From: Afipia sp049747295
GTDB taxonomy: Bacteria; Pseudomonadota; Alphaproteobacteria; Rhizobiales; Xanthobacteraceae
Reading direction: 5' to 3'
NCBI RefSeq assembly: GCF_049747295.1
Contig: NZ_JBMHJM010000001.1
Coordinates: forward strand, 4,712,001 to 4,776,000
DNA: 64,000 nucleotides
Translations under genes and position numbers: made by a program
In this document: positions 19,463 to 28,190 of the stretch, piece by piece
Numbering within the stretch: the first letter of the stretch is position 1
Layout: each line of letters opens with the position of its first letter
Notes under the pieces: generated by a model
The model's database searches: none
What the model was told of the DNA's origin: nothing
The model's input: the letters and a program-made list of their open reading frames with translations, nothing else

Positions 19463-19503
19463 CCCTCACAAATTTCAATTTGGCCTAAGCTCAGGATGTT
19501 TTC

Positions 19504-20895
19504 ATGACCGCACTCCGCGCGCTCGTTGCGCTTCTCGTCTCAACCGTCGTCGTGGCTCCGGCAGTCGCACAGGATCGCTTCGTTCCCACGCAGGGGCAGT
19601 TGCGCGCGTCCTACGCGCCGATCGTGCAGCACGTGCAGCCGGCCGTGGTCAATGTCTACGCCGCCAAGATCGTGCAGAATCGCAATCCCTTCCTCGACGA
19701 TCCGATCTTCCGCCGCTTCTTCGGCGCGCCGGGCCAGCAGCCGGAACAGATGCAGCGTTCGCTTGGCTCGGGTGTGATGGTCGATCCGTCGGGTCTTGTC
19801 GTCACCAACAACCACGTGATCGAAGGCGCGGATCAGGTGAAGGTCTCGCTCTCCGACAAGCGCGAGTTCGAAGCTGAAATCGTGCTGAAGGACAGCCGCA
19901 CCGATCTCGCCGTGCTGCGGCTGAAGGACACCAAAGAGAAATTCCCGGTGCTCGACTTCTCAAATTCGGACGACGCGCAGGTGGGCGATGTCGTGCTCGC
20001 CATCGGCAATCCGTTCGGCGTCGGCCAGACCGTGACCCACGGCATCATTTCGGCGCTGGCGCGCACGCAGGTCGGCATCACCGACTATCAGTTCTTCATC
20101 CAGACCGACGCGGCGATCAATCCGGGCAACTCCGGCGGTGCGCTGGTGGATATCACCGGAAAGCTCGTCGGCATCAACACTGCGATCTTCTCGCGCTCCG
20201 GCGGTTCGCAGGGCATCGGTTTCGCGATTCCGGCGAACATGGTGCGCGTGGTCGTGGCGTCGGCAAAGGGTGGCAGCACCGCGGTGAAGCGGCCATGGCT
20301 TGGTGCGCGTTTGCAGGCGGTGACGCCCGAGATCGCCGAAACACTTGGCTTGAAGCGTCCGACCGGTGCGTTGGTCGCCAGCGTTGCCAACAATAGCCCG
20401 GCAGCAAAGGCAGGGCTGAAAATTTCCGATCTGATCGTCTCGATCGAAGGTCAGCCGATCGACGATCCCAATGCGTTCGATTACCGCTTCGCCACACGTC
20501 CGCTCGGCGGTACCGCGCAGGTCGAAGTGCAGCGCGGGAACAAGATCATCAAGCTGGCTGTGCCGCTGGAGACCGCGCCGGATACCGGCCGCGACGAGAT
20601 CACGATCAAGTCGCGCTCTCCGTTCCAGGGCGCAAAGGTCGCCAACATTTCGCCGGCGCTGGCTGACGAGATGAAGCTCGATAGCAGTGCGGAGGGCGTG
20701 ATCATCGTCGGCATTTCGGACGATGGGCTTGCAAGCAACGTCGGATTCCAGAAGGGCGATGTCATCACCGCTGTGAACGGCAAGCAGATCAAACGCACCA
20801 GCGATCTCGAAAAGGTGTCGAGCGAATCCGCGCGGCTCTGGCGCATCACCGTCGTTCGCGGCGGCCAGCAGATCAACGTCACGTTGGGCGGATGA
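19504..20895 (+). CDS. Do-like periplasmic serine protease (DegP/DegQ/DegS family)
   Basis: A trypsin-like protease/chaperone for envelope quality control, 463 residues. A signal peptide covers about residues 1-22 (ending PAVAQ). The catalytic triad is His104 (TNNHVIEG), Asp134 (DSRTDLAVL) and Ser210 (NPGNSGGAL). Two PDZ-like regions follow, one starting near RPWLGARLQAV and one near the C terminus (VGFQKGDVITAVNG). Its TGA overlaps the next start (ATGA), so it is coupled to rarA. Confidence 0.92.
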   Translation: MTALRALVALLVSTVVVAPAVAQDRFVPTQGQLRASYAPIVQHVQPAVVNVYAAKIVQNRNPFLDDPIFRRFFGAPGQQPEQMQRSLGSGVMVDPSGLVVTNNHVIEGADQVKVSLSDKREFEAEIVLKDSRTDLAVLRLKDTKEKFPVLDFSNSDDAQVGDVVLAIGNPFGVGQTVTHGIISALARTQVGITDYQFFIQTDAAINPGNSGGALVDITGKLVGINTAIFSRSGGSQGIGFAIPANMVRVVVASAKGGSTAVKRPWLGARLQAVTPEIAETLGLKRPTGALVASVANNSPAAKAGLKISDLIVSIEGQPIDDPNAFDYRFATRPLGGTAQVEVQRGNKIIKLAVPLETAPDTGRDEITIKSRSPFQGAKVANISPALADEMKLDSSAEGVIIVGISDDGLASNVGFQKGDVITAVNGKQIKRTSDLEKVSSESARLWRITVVRGGQQINVTLGG

Positions 20896-22223
20896 ACGCG
20901 AAACGCCCACAACAATCGCCGAACCTGTTCGCTGCCGCGGGGCTGGAGCAGGGCGCACCGCGTCCGCTGCCGGAGAAGCTGCGGCCGCGGACGCTCGCCG
21001 ATGTTGTCGGTCAAGACCACGTCCTCGGTCCCGATGGTGCGCTGACCCGCATGCTGGAAACGCGCACCCTCGGTTCGCTGGTGTTCTGGGGACCGCCGGG
21101 CACCGGCAAGACCACGGTGGCGCGGCTTCTGGCAGACGCCACCGAACTCGAGTTCGAGCAGATCTCGGCGGTGTTCTCCGGTGTTGCCGACCTGAAGAAG
21201 GTATTCGATGCCGCGCGGGCCCGCCGCGAGATGGGCAAGGGCACGCTGCTGTTCGTGGACGAGGTGCATCGCTTCAATCGCGCGCAGCAGGATTCCTTCC
21301 TGCCGGTGATGGAGGACGGCACCGTGGTGCTGGTCGGCGCCACCACGGAGAATCCGTCGTTCGAACTCAACGCCGCTCTTTTGTCGCGGGCGCGCGTGCT
21401 GGTGTTTCAGTCGCTCGATACGGAAGCGGTCGAAAAACTCTACGCGCGCGCCGAAGATGTCGAAGGCAATAAGCTTCCGCTCGATGCCGAAGCGCGCGCC
21501 GTGCTGGTGCGGATGGCTGATGGCGATGGCCGTGCCGCGCTGACGCTGGCCGAGGAAGTCTGGCGCGCGGCGCGGACGGATGAAGTTTTTAACGCTGCGC
21601 AGTTGCAGGAGATCCTGCAGCGCCGCGCGCCGATCTATGACAAGTCCGCGGACGGCCATTACAACCTGATCTCGGCACTCCATAAGTCCGTGCGTGGCTC
21701 TGATCCGGATGCCGCGCTGTATTATTTCGCGCGCATGCTGGACGCGGGCGAGGATCCGTTGTTTCTGGCGCGTCGCATCGTGCGGATGGCGGTGGAGGAC
21801 ATTGGTCTTGCGGACCCGCAGGCTCTCGTCATCGCCAACGCGGCCAAGGACGCCTATGATTTTTTGGGAAGCCCGGAAGGTGAACTGGCCATCGCGCAGG
21901 CGGTGATCTACGTCGCAACCGCGCCGAAATCCAACGCCGCCTACAAGGCGTTTGGCACGGCCAAGCGGGTGGCGAAGGAGGGCGGCTCGCTGCTGCCGCC
22001 GAAGCACATCCTCAATTCGCCGACCAAGCTGATGCAGTCGGAAGGCTACGGGGCGGGCTATCAATACGATCATGACACGCCGGACGCGTTCTCGGGACAA
22101 GACTATTTCCCGGAGGCGCTTGGCCGCCAGTCGTTCTACAATCCACCGGACCGCGGCTTTGAACGCGAGATTCGCAAGCGGCTCGATTACTGGGCCAAGT
22201 TGAGAAAAGAAAAATCATCATGA
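20892..22223 (+). CDS. rarA: Replication-associated recombination protein A (RarA/MgsA AAA ATPase)
   Basis: A cytoplasmic AAA+ ATPase acting at stalled replication forks, 443 residues. Walker A is GPPGTGKTT from residue 67, and Walker B is LLFVDEVHR with Asp123-Glu124. The C-terminal MgsA region includes KSVRGSDPDAALYYFARML and YQYDHDTPDAFSGQDYFPE, which are diagnostic. It overlaps the genes on both sides by 4 bases, forming a protease-rarA-rlu operon. Confidence 0.93.
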   Translation: MNAKRPQQSPNLFAAAGLEQGAPRPLPEKLRPRTLADVVGQDHVLGPDGALTRMLETRTLGSLVFWGPPGTGKTTVARLLADATELEFEQISAVFSGVADLKKVFDAARARREMGKGTLLFVDEVHRFNRAQQDSFLPVMEDGTVVLVGATTENPSFELNAALLSRARVLVFQSLDTEAVEKLYARAEDVEGNKLPLDAEARAVLVRMADGDGRAALTLAEEVWRAARTDEVFNAAQLQEILQRRAPIYDKSADGHYNLISALHKSVRGSDPDAALYYFARMLDAGEDPLFLARRIVRMAVEDIGLADPQALVIANAAKDAYDFLGSPEGELAIAQAVIYVATAPKSNAAYKAFGTAKRVAKEGGSLLPPKHILNSPTKLMQSEGYGAGYQYDHDTPDAFSGQDYFPEALGRQSFYNPPDRGFEREIRKRLDYWAKLRKEKSS

Positions 22224-23482
22224 GCCGCCGGTTCAGAAAACCTCTCGCGAAGAAGTCCGAACGCGGCGACAAGCGCGGGCCTGGAAAGCGTGGTCCCGCC
22301 GAAAAACGTGCCGTCGGCAAACGCGCCCCGGCACAACGGGCCGATCAGCGCGGCGCGGAGAAGCGCGCAGTCGAGAAACACTTGTCCGAGAAGCGGCGAC
22401 CCGCAGGCGAGTTTGCGCGTCCGGTGAAGCCTGTGCGCGAGCCGCGGCCTGAACCGGTCAGGGAAGAGGTCAAGGTCGCGGCGCCGCTGCCGACCAAGGT
22501 GCAGACCGTCGTCGTCACCGCGGACGAAGACAACATGCGCGTGGACCGCTTCCTCGAGCATCGGTTTCCGGGGCTGTCGTTCTCCCATATCCAGCGCATC
22601 GTCCGTAAAGGCGAGTTGCGCATCAATGGCAAACGCGCCGACAGCAAGGACCGGCTGGAAGAAGGCCAGAGTGTCCGCATTCCGCCACTGAAGCTCGATG
22701 CGCCGAAGGTTGTCGGGCAATTGTCGGACGCCGAGACGAAAGCCCGCGATGATTTGCAGTCCATGATCCTGTTTGAGGATGCGGACGTGATGGTGCTGAA
22801 CAAGCCGGCGGGCCTGGCGGTGCAGGGCGGCTCGGGATTGTCGCGGCACGTGGACGGCATGCTGGAGACGATGCGCGACGCCAAGGGCCAGCGGCCGCGG
22901 CTGGTGCATCGCCTCGACCGCGAGACGTCCGGTTGTCTCCTGATCGCCAAGACCCGCTTTGCCGCCTCGACGCTGACCGGCTCGTTCCGGCATCGTTCGG
23001 CGCGCAAAATCTACTGGGCGCTGGTGGCCGGGGTGCCGAAGCCGAAGCAGGGGCGCATTTCGACCTACCTCGCCAAGGAAGAGAACGAGGAAGACTCGAT
23101 CATGCGCATCGCCGCCCATGGCGACGAAGGCGCAAGCCACGCGGTGACGTACTACGCCGTGGTCGAGGCCTCGGCGCAGAAGCTCGCCTGGGTGTCGCTG
23201 AAGCCGGTCACGGGGCGGACCCATCAGCTCCGCGCCCACATGGCTCATATCGAGCACCCGATCGTCGGCGATCCAAAGTATTTCAATAAGGAAAACTGGG
23301 AGTTGCCGGGCGGTATTCAGAAGCGGCTGCATCTGTTGGCGCGGCGAATTGTCATCCCGCATCCGCGCGGGGGCGTGATCGATGTCACAGCGCCGCTGCC
23401 GCCGCACATGCTGCAATCGTGGAACCTTTTGGGGCTCGAGCACGAACGGTTCGACCCGATCGAGAATGCACCGGAAGAGTGA
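22220..23482 (+). CDS. RluA-family pseudouridine synthase with a basic N-terminal extension
   Basis: An rRNA pseudouridine synthase most like RluC, 420 residues. An S4 RNA-binding domain runs from about residue 106 (VDRFLEHRFPGLSFSHIQRIVRKG). The catalytic motif HRLDRETSG has Asp233, and the GRTHQLRAHM motif follows. The first 90 or so residues are Lys/Arg/Pro/Ala-rich low complexity (repeats of EKRAVGKRA type), absent from enterobacterial RluC and probably an RNA-binding tail. The ATG overlaps the rarA stop. Confidence 0.9.
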   Translation: MSRRFRKPLAKKSERGDKRGPGKRGPAEKRAVGKRAPAQRADQRGAEKRAVEKHLSEKRRPAGEFARPVKPVREPRPEPVREEVKVAAPLPTKVQTVVVTADEDNMRVDRFLEHRFPGLSFSHIQRIVRKGELRINGKRADSKDRLEEGQSVRIPPLKLDAPKVVGQLSDAETKARDDLQSMILFEDADVMVLNKPAGLAVQGGSGLSRHVDGMLETMRDAKGQRPRLVHRLDRETSGCLLIAKTRFAASTLTGSFRHRSARKIYWALVAGVPKPKQGRISTYLAKEENEEDSIMRIAAHGDEGASHAVTYYAVVEASAQKLAWVSLKPVTGRTHQLRAHMAHIEHPIVGDPKYFNKENWELPGGIQKRLHLLARRIVIPHPRGGVIDVTAPLPPHMLQSWNLLGLEHERFDPIENAPEE

Positions 23483-23510
23483 TCTTGCCGTCACAAAGCG
23501 GGATCACGAT

Positions 23511-23891
23511 ATGGGAGTGATGCGCACGATTCTCGCAGCATTCCTGATTGGACTGACCGTTCCGCTGGCAGGCGCCGCGTACGCGCAGGTGGGTTATCAG
23601 CCGCCGGGTATGCAGCCCGTCATTCCGTATCCGACCGCGCCGGCGCCGATCCCGCCGCCACGCATCGAGGTCCCGGCCGTGCCCCAGATGAGCAACCCGC
23701 CACCGTTCGCGTTGCAAAACACCACGCCCGGCGTGGTGACGCAGGACAAACCGCCGAAGCAGGTGCTCAAATCGTCCCGCCGGCGCAATTCGTACGGTGA
23801 TCGCGTCGCGCGCTGTCTCGACGAGGCGGCGGCATTGGGATATGGCCCCAACGGGCGCGCGGCGTATTCGCGCTCATGCGCAAATCAATGA
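23511..23891 (+). CDS. Small secreted Pro-rich hypothetical protein
   Basis: No family recognised. The product has 126 residues: a signal peptide (MRTILAAFLIGLTVPLAGAAYAQ) and a proline-rich linker (about 28-75). A conserved-looking C terminus, GDRVARCLDEAAALGYGPNGRAAYSRSC, carries two cysteines that could form a disulphide. The frame extends upstream inside rlu, but ATG 23511 (or 23520) begins the signal peptide. It is likely periplasmic. Confidence 0.7.
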   Translation: MGVMRTILAAFLIGLTVPLAGAAYAQVGYQPPGMQPVIPYPTAPAPIPPPRIEVPAVPQMSNPPPFALQNTTPGVVTQDKPPKQVLKSSRRRNSYGDRVARCLDEAAALGYGPNGRAAYSRSCANQ

Positions 23892-23906
23892 TTTTTGGAA
23901 AAGCTG

Positions 23907-24680
23907 ATGCGTGAATTGTTCGACGAGGTTGCGGGAAAATCTCCGCTCGACCCACGGGAAGCGTCGCGATTGTCGTCGCGCACGCCGCTGCGCAAACGCT
24001 TCTACACCGCGGCGGAAGTCGCTGAAGGGCCGGATGGTTTTGCGATCACGCTGGACGGCAAGACGGTCCGCACGCCTGGCAAGCACGTGTTGGCCGCGCC
24101 TGTCCGTGAGATCGCCGAGGCCATCGCAGCCGAGTGGAACGCGCAGAAAGAGCTGATCGATCCGATGTCGATGCCGCTGACCCGGCTCGCCAACAGCGTC
24201 ATCGATGGTGTGGCGTGGAACACACGCGCTGTGATCGACGATGCCGCGAAGTATTTCGAGACAGACCTGCTGCTCTATCGCGCAGGTTTCCCGGACGCGC
24301 TGGTGGCGAAACAAGCCGAGCACTGGGACCCGGTGCTGGGCTGGGCCGCCGATGAGCTTGGTGCGCATTTTATTCTGGCTGAAGGCGTGATGCATGTCCG
24401 TCAGCCTGACAAAGCTATCGCCGCGGCGCTGGCAAAGATGCCGGTGGACCCGTGGTCGGTGGGCGCATTCCATCTGGTGACGACGCTGACCGGCTCCGCG
24501 CTGCTGGCGCTGGCGTTGAAGCTTGGCGCGCTCGACAAGGTGCAGGCCTGGACCGCCGCGCACGTGGACGAGGACTGGAATCGCGAGAAATGGGGCTCGG
24601 ACGATGAAGTCGAAGCCCGCCGCGCGTCGCGCCTGCTCGATTTCGAGGCGGCGGCCATGGTGCTTAACGCAATCCGCTAA
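23907..24680 (+). CDS. ATP12 family chaperone (F1-ATPase assembly factor)
   Basis: The alphaproteobacterial homologue of mitochondrial Atp12, which assists assembly of the F1 alpha subunit. It has 257 residues from ATG 23907 (MRELFDEVAGK); a TTG four codons earlier is less likely, and TTGGAAAAG sits at the right distance. The N-terminal part has RKRFYTAAEV and LDGKTVRTPGKH; EWNAQKELIDPMSMPLTRLANSVID is the family core, and DLLLYRAGFPDAL follows. It converges with the next gene, 9 bases away. Confidence 0.9.
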   Translation: MRELFDEVAGKSPLDPREASRLSSRTPLRKRFYTAAEVAEGPDGFAITLDGKTVRTPGKHVLAAPVREIAEAIAAEWNAQKELIDPMSMPLTRLANSVIDGVAWNTRAVIDDAAKYFETDLLLYRAGFPDALVAKQAEHWDPVLGWAADELGAHFILAEGVMHVRQPDKAIAAALAKMPVDPWSVGAFHLVTTLTGSALLALALKLGALDKVQAWTAAHVDEDWNREKWGSDDEVEARRASRLLDFEAAAMVLNAIR

Positions 24681-24689
24681 AGCTTTATC

Positions 24690-25139
24690 TCAAAGCAACT
24701 CGTGCTCCTTCATCGCCTTCTCTTCATCGGGGGCGATGCAGGCGAAGAGTTTGGGCGATCCTTCGGCGAAGTTCAGGAAGTACAGGTTCTGAAACCGGAT
24801 CGTGCCCGTGCCGCCATCCTTCGGGCGCTCATAGGCAAAGTCCCAATGCACGCGCGCCATCACGTTGACGTCGTCGAGTTCGACGATCTCAACCTGCGAT
24901 ATTTCAAACCGTTTGCCGCCGATCTTGCGGTAGCGCCTGAAGCCTCGGGGAATGGCGCGGCGGAAGAAGTCGTCGTTGGCGCTTCCGACCACGCCCTTTG
25001 GGCCGGCTTCAACGAAAAAGCGGGCGAAGGCGTCGCCAAGATCGTCGCCAACATCCTTGGTCGGCGATTGGAGCGCCTGGTTGCTGCGTTCGCTGTAGGT
25101 TTTGAAGAATTCGAGCGCCTGATCTTTCAATCCCGTCAT
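24690..25139 (-). CDS. NTF2/SnoaL-like hypothetical protein
   Basis: The function is unknown. The 149-residue product has an alpha+beta pattern resembling small SnoaL-like folds (VELDDVNVMARVHWDFAYERP, TGTIRFQNLYFLN). It has no signal peptide or membrane segment. ATG 25139 is preceded by GGGAGG at 5 bases on the coding strand, which decides it over upstream in-frame ATGs at 25163 and 25247. Family assignment is tentative. Confidence 0.7.
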   Translation of the reverse strand: MTGLKDQALEFFKTYSERSNQALQSPTKDVGDDLGDAFARFFVEAGPKGVVGSANDDFFRRAIPRGFRRYRKIGGKRFEISQVEIVELDDVNVMARVHWDFAYERPKDGGTGTIRFQNLYFLNFAEGSPKLFACIAPDEEKAMKEHELL

Positions 25140-25312
25140 GCGCGCCTCCCGTGATGCGGGCATCGACTGCAACGGCTGATTCAGCCGGATGGTTCCCGGA
25201 AAATATTGATCGGATATTCGCGGCGTATTCCCCCGTCTGGTGAGCATTCGGTTAAGGAGGAGTTTACGACGTTTGGCTAACTTGCCGCTTCAGGGAGCGT
25301 TGAGTTTGAGTC

Positions 25313-27304
25313 ATGTCGTTCGCGATTAATCCCGTCTTTCCGGTCATTTCCGCTTCGGGCGCGACGGCAACCACGCTGTTGCAGCCGGGGACGACGATCC
25401 GCGCGCAAGTGCTGCAGCAGCTCGACGCCAATCGCGTCCGTATCGCTATTCCCAACCTCACGATTGAGGTGTTGTCGGAAGTTCCGCTGCAGCCCGGGCA
25501 GATCCTGCAGCTCGCCGTGTCGCAGACGCCGCAAGGCGTGCGGCTGCAAATCGTGCCGCAAACCGATGGGCAACCTGCAACTGCCAATGCCCCTGCGGCT
25601 GCATCCGCGAGCGCCGAGGCGACAATTCTCGATATCCTCAGCACGGCGAAACCCGCGCCACCGCCGGCTTCGACCAACGCTTTGGTATCCACCGCCACCG
25701 ACGCGACACTGCTGGATATTTTGGAGACGGCGCCCAAGACTGGCACTACGGCTGGCGCATCGACAACGACAGGCGGAGCCGCTGCCGCCGACGCCGGCCT
25801 CGATGTGACCGGCAACGTCCGCGTCGAGACACCGACGGCTGCTGCTGCGGCAGGCCGTCCGCTGACAAATCTCGAAGCGTTGGCGGTCTCCGCCGCGGTC
25901 CAGACTGCCGCGGCCAAGCAGGGCAGTCTTGCGCCATTGTTTGCGAATTTGAGCGCGGCGCTGGCATCAGGGAAATTGCCCCAGACCTTGCAGGAGGCGG
26001 CTGCGCAACTGCTGTCGCTGCGGCCGAAGCTCAACGAGAAGCTCAGCGGTGAGGATCTCAAAACGGCTTTCCGCAATTCGGGCCTGTTTCTTGAACAGTC
26101 GATGCCGAATGCGGGCGGCGCATCGCAGTCCATGGCCGGCTCCCCGGATATGAAGGCGGCTTTGGTGGTCTTCCGCCAGATGCTTGGGTCGTGGCTCGAG
26201 ACCGACGCTGCACAGGAGGCTGCGAAGCCACAAGGGCAGGGCTCGACGCAGGGGGCGACCTCGCAGACCGCTGCCTCCCAAAATTCAGCGGCGCAAGGTT
26301 CAGCGTCGGCAGGCAAGGCATCGCAAGGTGCCGCGGCTCAAGGCGCGACTGCCCAAGGTGCCGCGGCCCAGCTCGGCGCACAATCGGCGTCACAGACGGC
26401 GGCCTTGCCCGGCAAGGCAACGCTGTTGCTGCCGGGGGGAAGCCCGTCGCTGGCGCCGGAGATCGATGCCGACGAGATTTTTATGCCGCGGTCGCCGATC
26501 CGGCCCGGTGCTGAAACCATCGAAGCCGAACCGAAGATGCGCATCTTCGCGCCGAACGAACCGCTGCAGGCCGCAACGGTGCGGCTGTCCGCAAGTGCTG
26601 CCGGGCTCGCCTCGCTTCAGGAGGTGCTGGACGTGTTTCCGAAGGGCGTCCGCGATGCCGTGAAGGCGCTGCTCGACGCGGACGCGTTCTATTCCCATAC
26701 CGTCGCGCCGAAAGGCGATGCTCCGGCCCAGACTCCGCCGCCGCCGTTTCGTGGCGCCGCGCCGTCGGCGCAGGCGATGGCCCGGGCGACGCTCGGGGCG
26801 GATGATGCGCCGGATGCCGTCGCGCGGCATCTGATGAAGGATACCGATGCCGCCATCGCGCGGCAGACCTTGCTGCAGGCTGCGTCGCTGCCGGATCGTG
26901 TCGACCTGCCGGGCCTGCGCACCGACGCCGGACAGCCACGCTGGAATTTCGAAATTCCGTTCGCCACACCGCAAGGCACGGCGATCGCGCAGTTCGAGAT
27001 TTCACGCGACGGCAATGGCGTCGAAGTCAGCCGCGCAAGCAAGACGTGGCGCGCGCGCTTCTCGTTGAACGTCGAGCCGACCGGCCCGGTGCATGCCATC
27101 GTCACGCTCAGTGGTGAGCGAACATCGGTGCGCATGTGGGCAGAGCGTCCCGCGACCGCCGCGCAACTGCGCGCCAATGCCGACCAGCTCACCCATGCCT
27201 TGCGTGAAGCCGCTCTCGAGCCGGGCGACATCGTGATCCGGGACGGCACGCCGCCGCCGCCTGCGCCGCCGCCTGCCGGCCAATTCCTGGATCGTGCATC
27301 ATGA
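25313..27304 (+). CDS. Flagellar hook-length control (FliK-like) protein
   Basis: FliK-type proteins measure hook or needle length and switch export specificity. It has 663 residues. The N-terminal part (about 1-85) is a conserved beta-rich region (LQPGTTIRAQVLQQLDANRVRI). The middle is long and Ala/Gln/Gly-rich, with AQGAA-type repeats around residues 305-365. The C-terminal Flg_hook domain spans roughly 540-645 (ARFSLNVEPTGPVHAIVTLSGERTSVRMWAERP). It overlaps the next gene by 4 bases; no other flagellar gene is in the window. Upstream is a 173-base gap shared with the divergent gene. Confidence 0.8.
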   Translation: MSFAINPVFPVISASGATATTLLQPGTTIRAQVLQQLDANRVRIAIPNLTIEVLSEVPLQPGQILQLAVSQTPQGVRLQIVPQTDGQPATANAPAAASASAEATILDILSTAKPAPPPASTNALVSTATDATLLDILETAPKTGTTAGASTTTGGAAAADAGLDVTGNVRVETPTAAAAAGRPLTNLEALAVSAAVQTAAAKQGSLAPLFANLSAALASGKLPQTLQEAAAQLLSLRPKLNEKLSGEDLKTAFRNSGLFLEQSMPNAGGASQSMAGSPDMKAALVVFRQMLGSWLETDAAQEAAKPQGQGSTQGATSQTAASQNSAAQGSASAGKASQGAAAQGATAQGAAAQLGAQSASQTAALPGKATLLLPGGSPSLAPEIDADEIFMPRSPIRPGAETIEAEPKMRIFAPNEPLQAATVRLSASAAGLASLQEVLDVFPKGVRDAVKALLDADAFYSHTVAPKGDAPAQTPPPPFRGAAPSAQAMARATLGADDAPDAVARHLMKDTDAAIARQTLLQAASLPDRVDLPGLRTDAGQPRWNFEIPFATPQGTAIAQFEISRDGNGVEVSRASKTWRARFSLNVEPTGPVHAIVTLSGERTSVRMWAERPATAAQLRANADQLTHALREAALEPGDIVIRDGTPPPPAPPPAGQFLDRAS

Positions 27305-27567
27305 TCACGCGCGCTGAAGGCCTGCTCGCCGTCGCGCTGCATTACGACAAGAAGGGTGCGCCGCGCGTTGTCGCCAAGGGCAAGGGCACCATCGGCGAGA
27401 AGATCGTTGAGATCGCGAAAGAGCACGACGTTCCCATCGAGGAAAACGAAGTGCTCGCGGGCGCGCTGTCGCATGTCGAACTCGGCGACGAGATTCCGGC
27501 AGAGCTTTACAAGGCCGTGGCGGAAGTTCTGATTTTCGTCATGAAACTATCCGGCCGCTTGCGTTGA
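27301..27567 (+). CDS. Stand-alone FlhB C-terminal-domain protein (FlhX-like)
   Basis: An 88-residue protein matching only the cytoplasmic domain of FlhB/YscU export-switch proteins: AVALHYDKKGAPRVVAKGKG, then EKIVEIAKEHDVPIEENEVLAGAL and GDEIPAELYKAVAEVLIFVMKL. The NPTH autocleavage motif that starts this domain in FlhB is absent, and there are no membrane segments. It therefore resembles the C-terminal cleavage product, as described for FlhX in epsilonproteobacteria. ATGA coupling to the FliK-like gene indicates a functional pair. Confidence 0.88.
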   Translation: MITRAEGLLAVALHYDKKGAPRVVAKGKGTIGEKIVEIAKEHDVPIEENEVLAGALSHVELGDEIPAELYKAVAEVLIFVMKLSGRLR

Positions 27568-27685
27568 CGCCGTCATCTTCGCGGTGAGCATGCCTGTTCG
27601 GCATCCGGACCGTGCGACGACTGGCGGGTTTCGCAATGGCACGGACATGCTAGGCTCTCTCTCACTCAAGTACAGGGAGCCCAGG

Positions 27686-28078
27686 ATGTCATCAGCAGTC
27701 CCGTCATGGAAAGACCTCGCCACGCGCTACAACGCAGCGTGGAACGCGCACGATGTGCCGGCCATCATGGCCTTTCATGTGGATGACACCAGCTACCAGC
27801 GTCACGGGATCCCAAAAGTCTATCGCGGCAAGGAAGCGGTGGCCGAGCAGTTCGCCAAGGATATCTCCGGTCTGCCTGGCATCCATTTCGAGCCGGTTGC
27901 GCTGTACGGCAGCGACGATCATTTCGTATCAGAATCCATCATCACCGCCACCACGGCCAACGGCGAGCCGGTGCGCATGGAGCTGGTGGACGTGATCACG
28001 TTGCGCGACGGCAAGGTGGTCAGCAAGTCCAGCTACTTCGTCACGAGCCGTCCACCGCGCGATAAGGCGGCAGCCTGA
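27686..28078 (+). CDS. SnoaL-like/nuclear-transport-factor-2 family protein
   Basis: A 130-residue NTF2-fold protein of the kind that includes small ketosteroid-isomerase-like enzymes and stress proteins. The family pattern is YNAAWNAHDVPAIMAFHVDD, then YRGKEAVAEQFAKDI and VDVITLRDGKVVSKSSYF. ATG 27686 was chosen because an AGGGAG Shine-Dalgarno lies 7 bases upstream; the frame is open further 5'. The substrate is unknown. Confidence 0.85.
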   Translation: MSSAVPSWKDLATRYNAAWNAHDVPAIMAFHVDDTSYQRHGIPKVYRGKEAVAEQFAKDISGLPGIHFEPVALYGSDDHFVSESIITATTANGEPVRMELVDVITLRDGKVVSKSSYFVTSRPPRDKAAA

Positions 28079-28190
28079 TCAGCCGTTATGATTATTTGCC
28101 GTGGTGCGTCGGCGATGGCGGCCATAGGCAGGCCGTGCGCGACGCGTCTATCCTTGTTGCTTAAACAAACAAAAGCAATGGAGGAAACAG

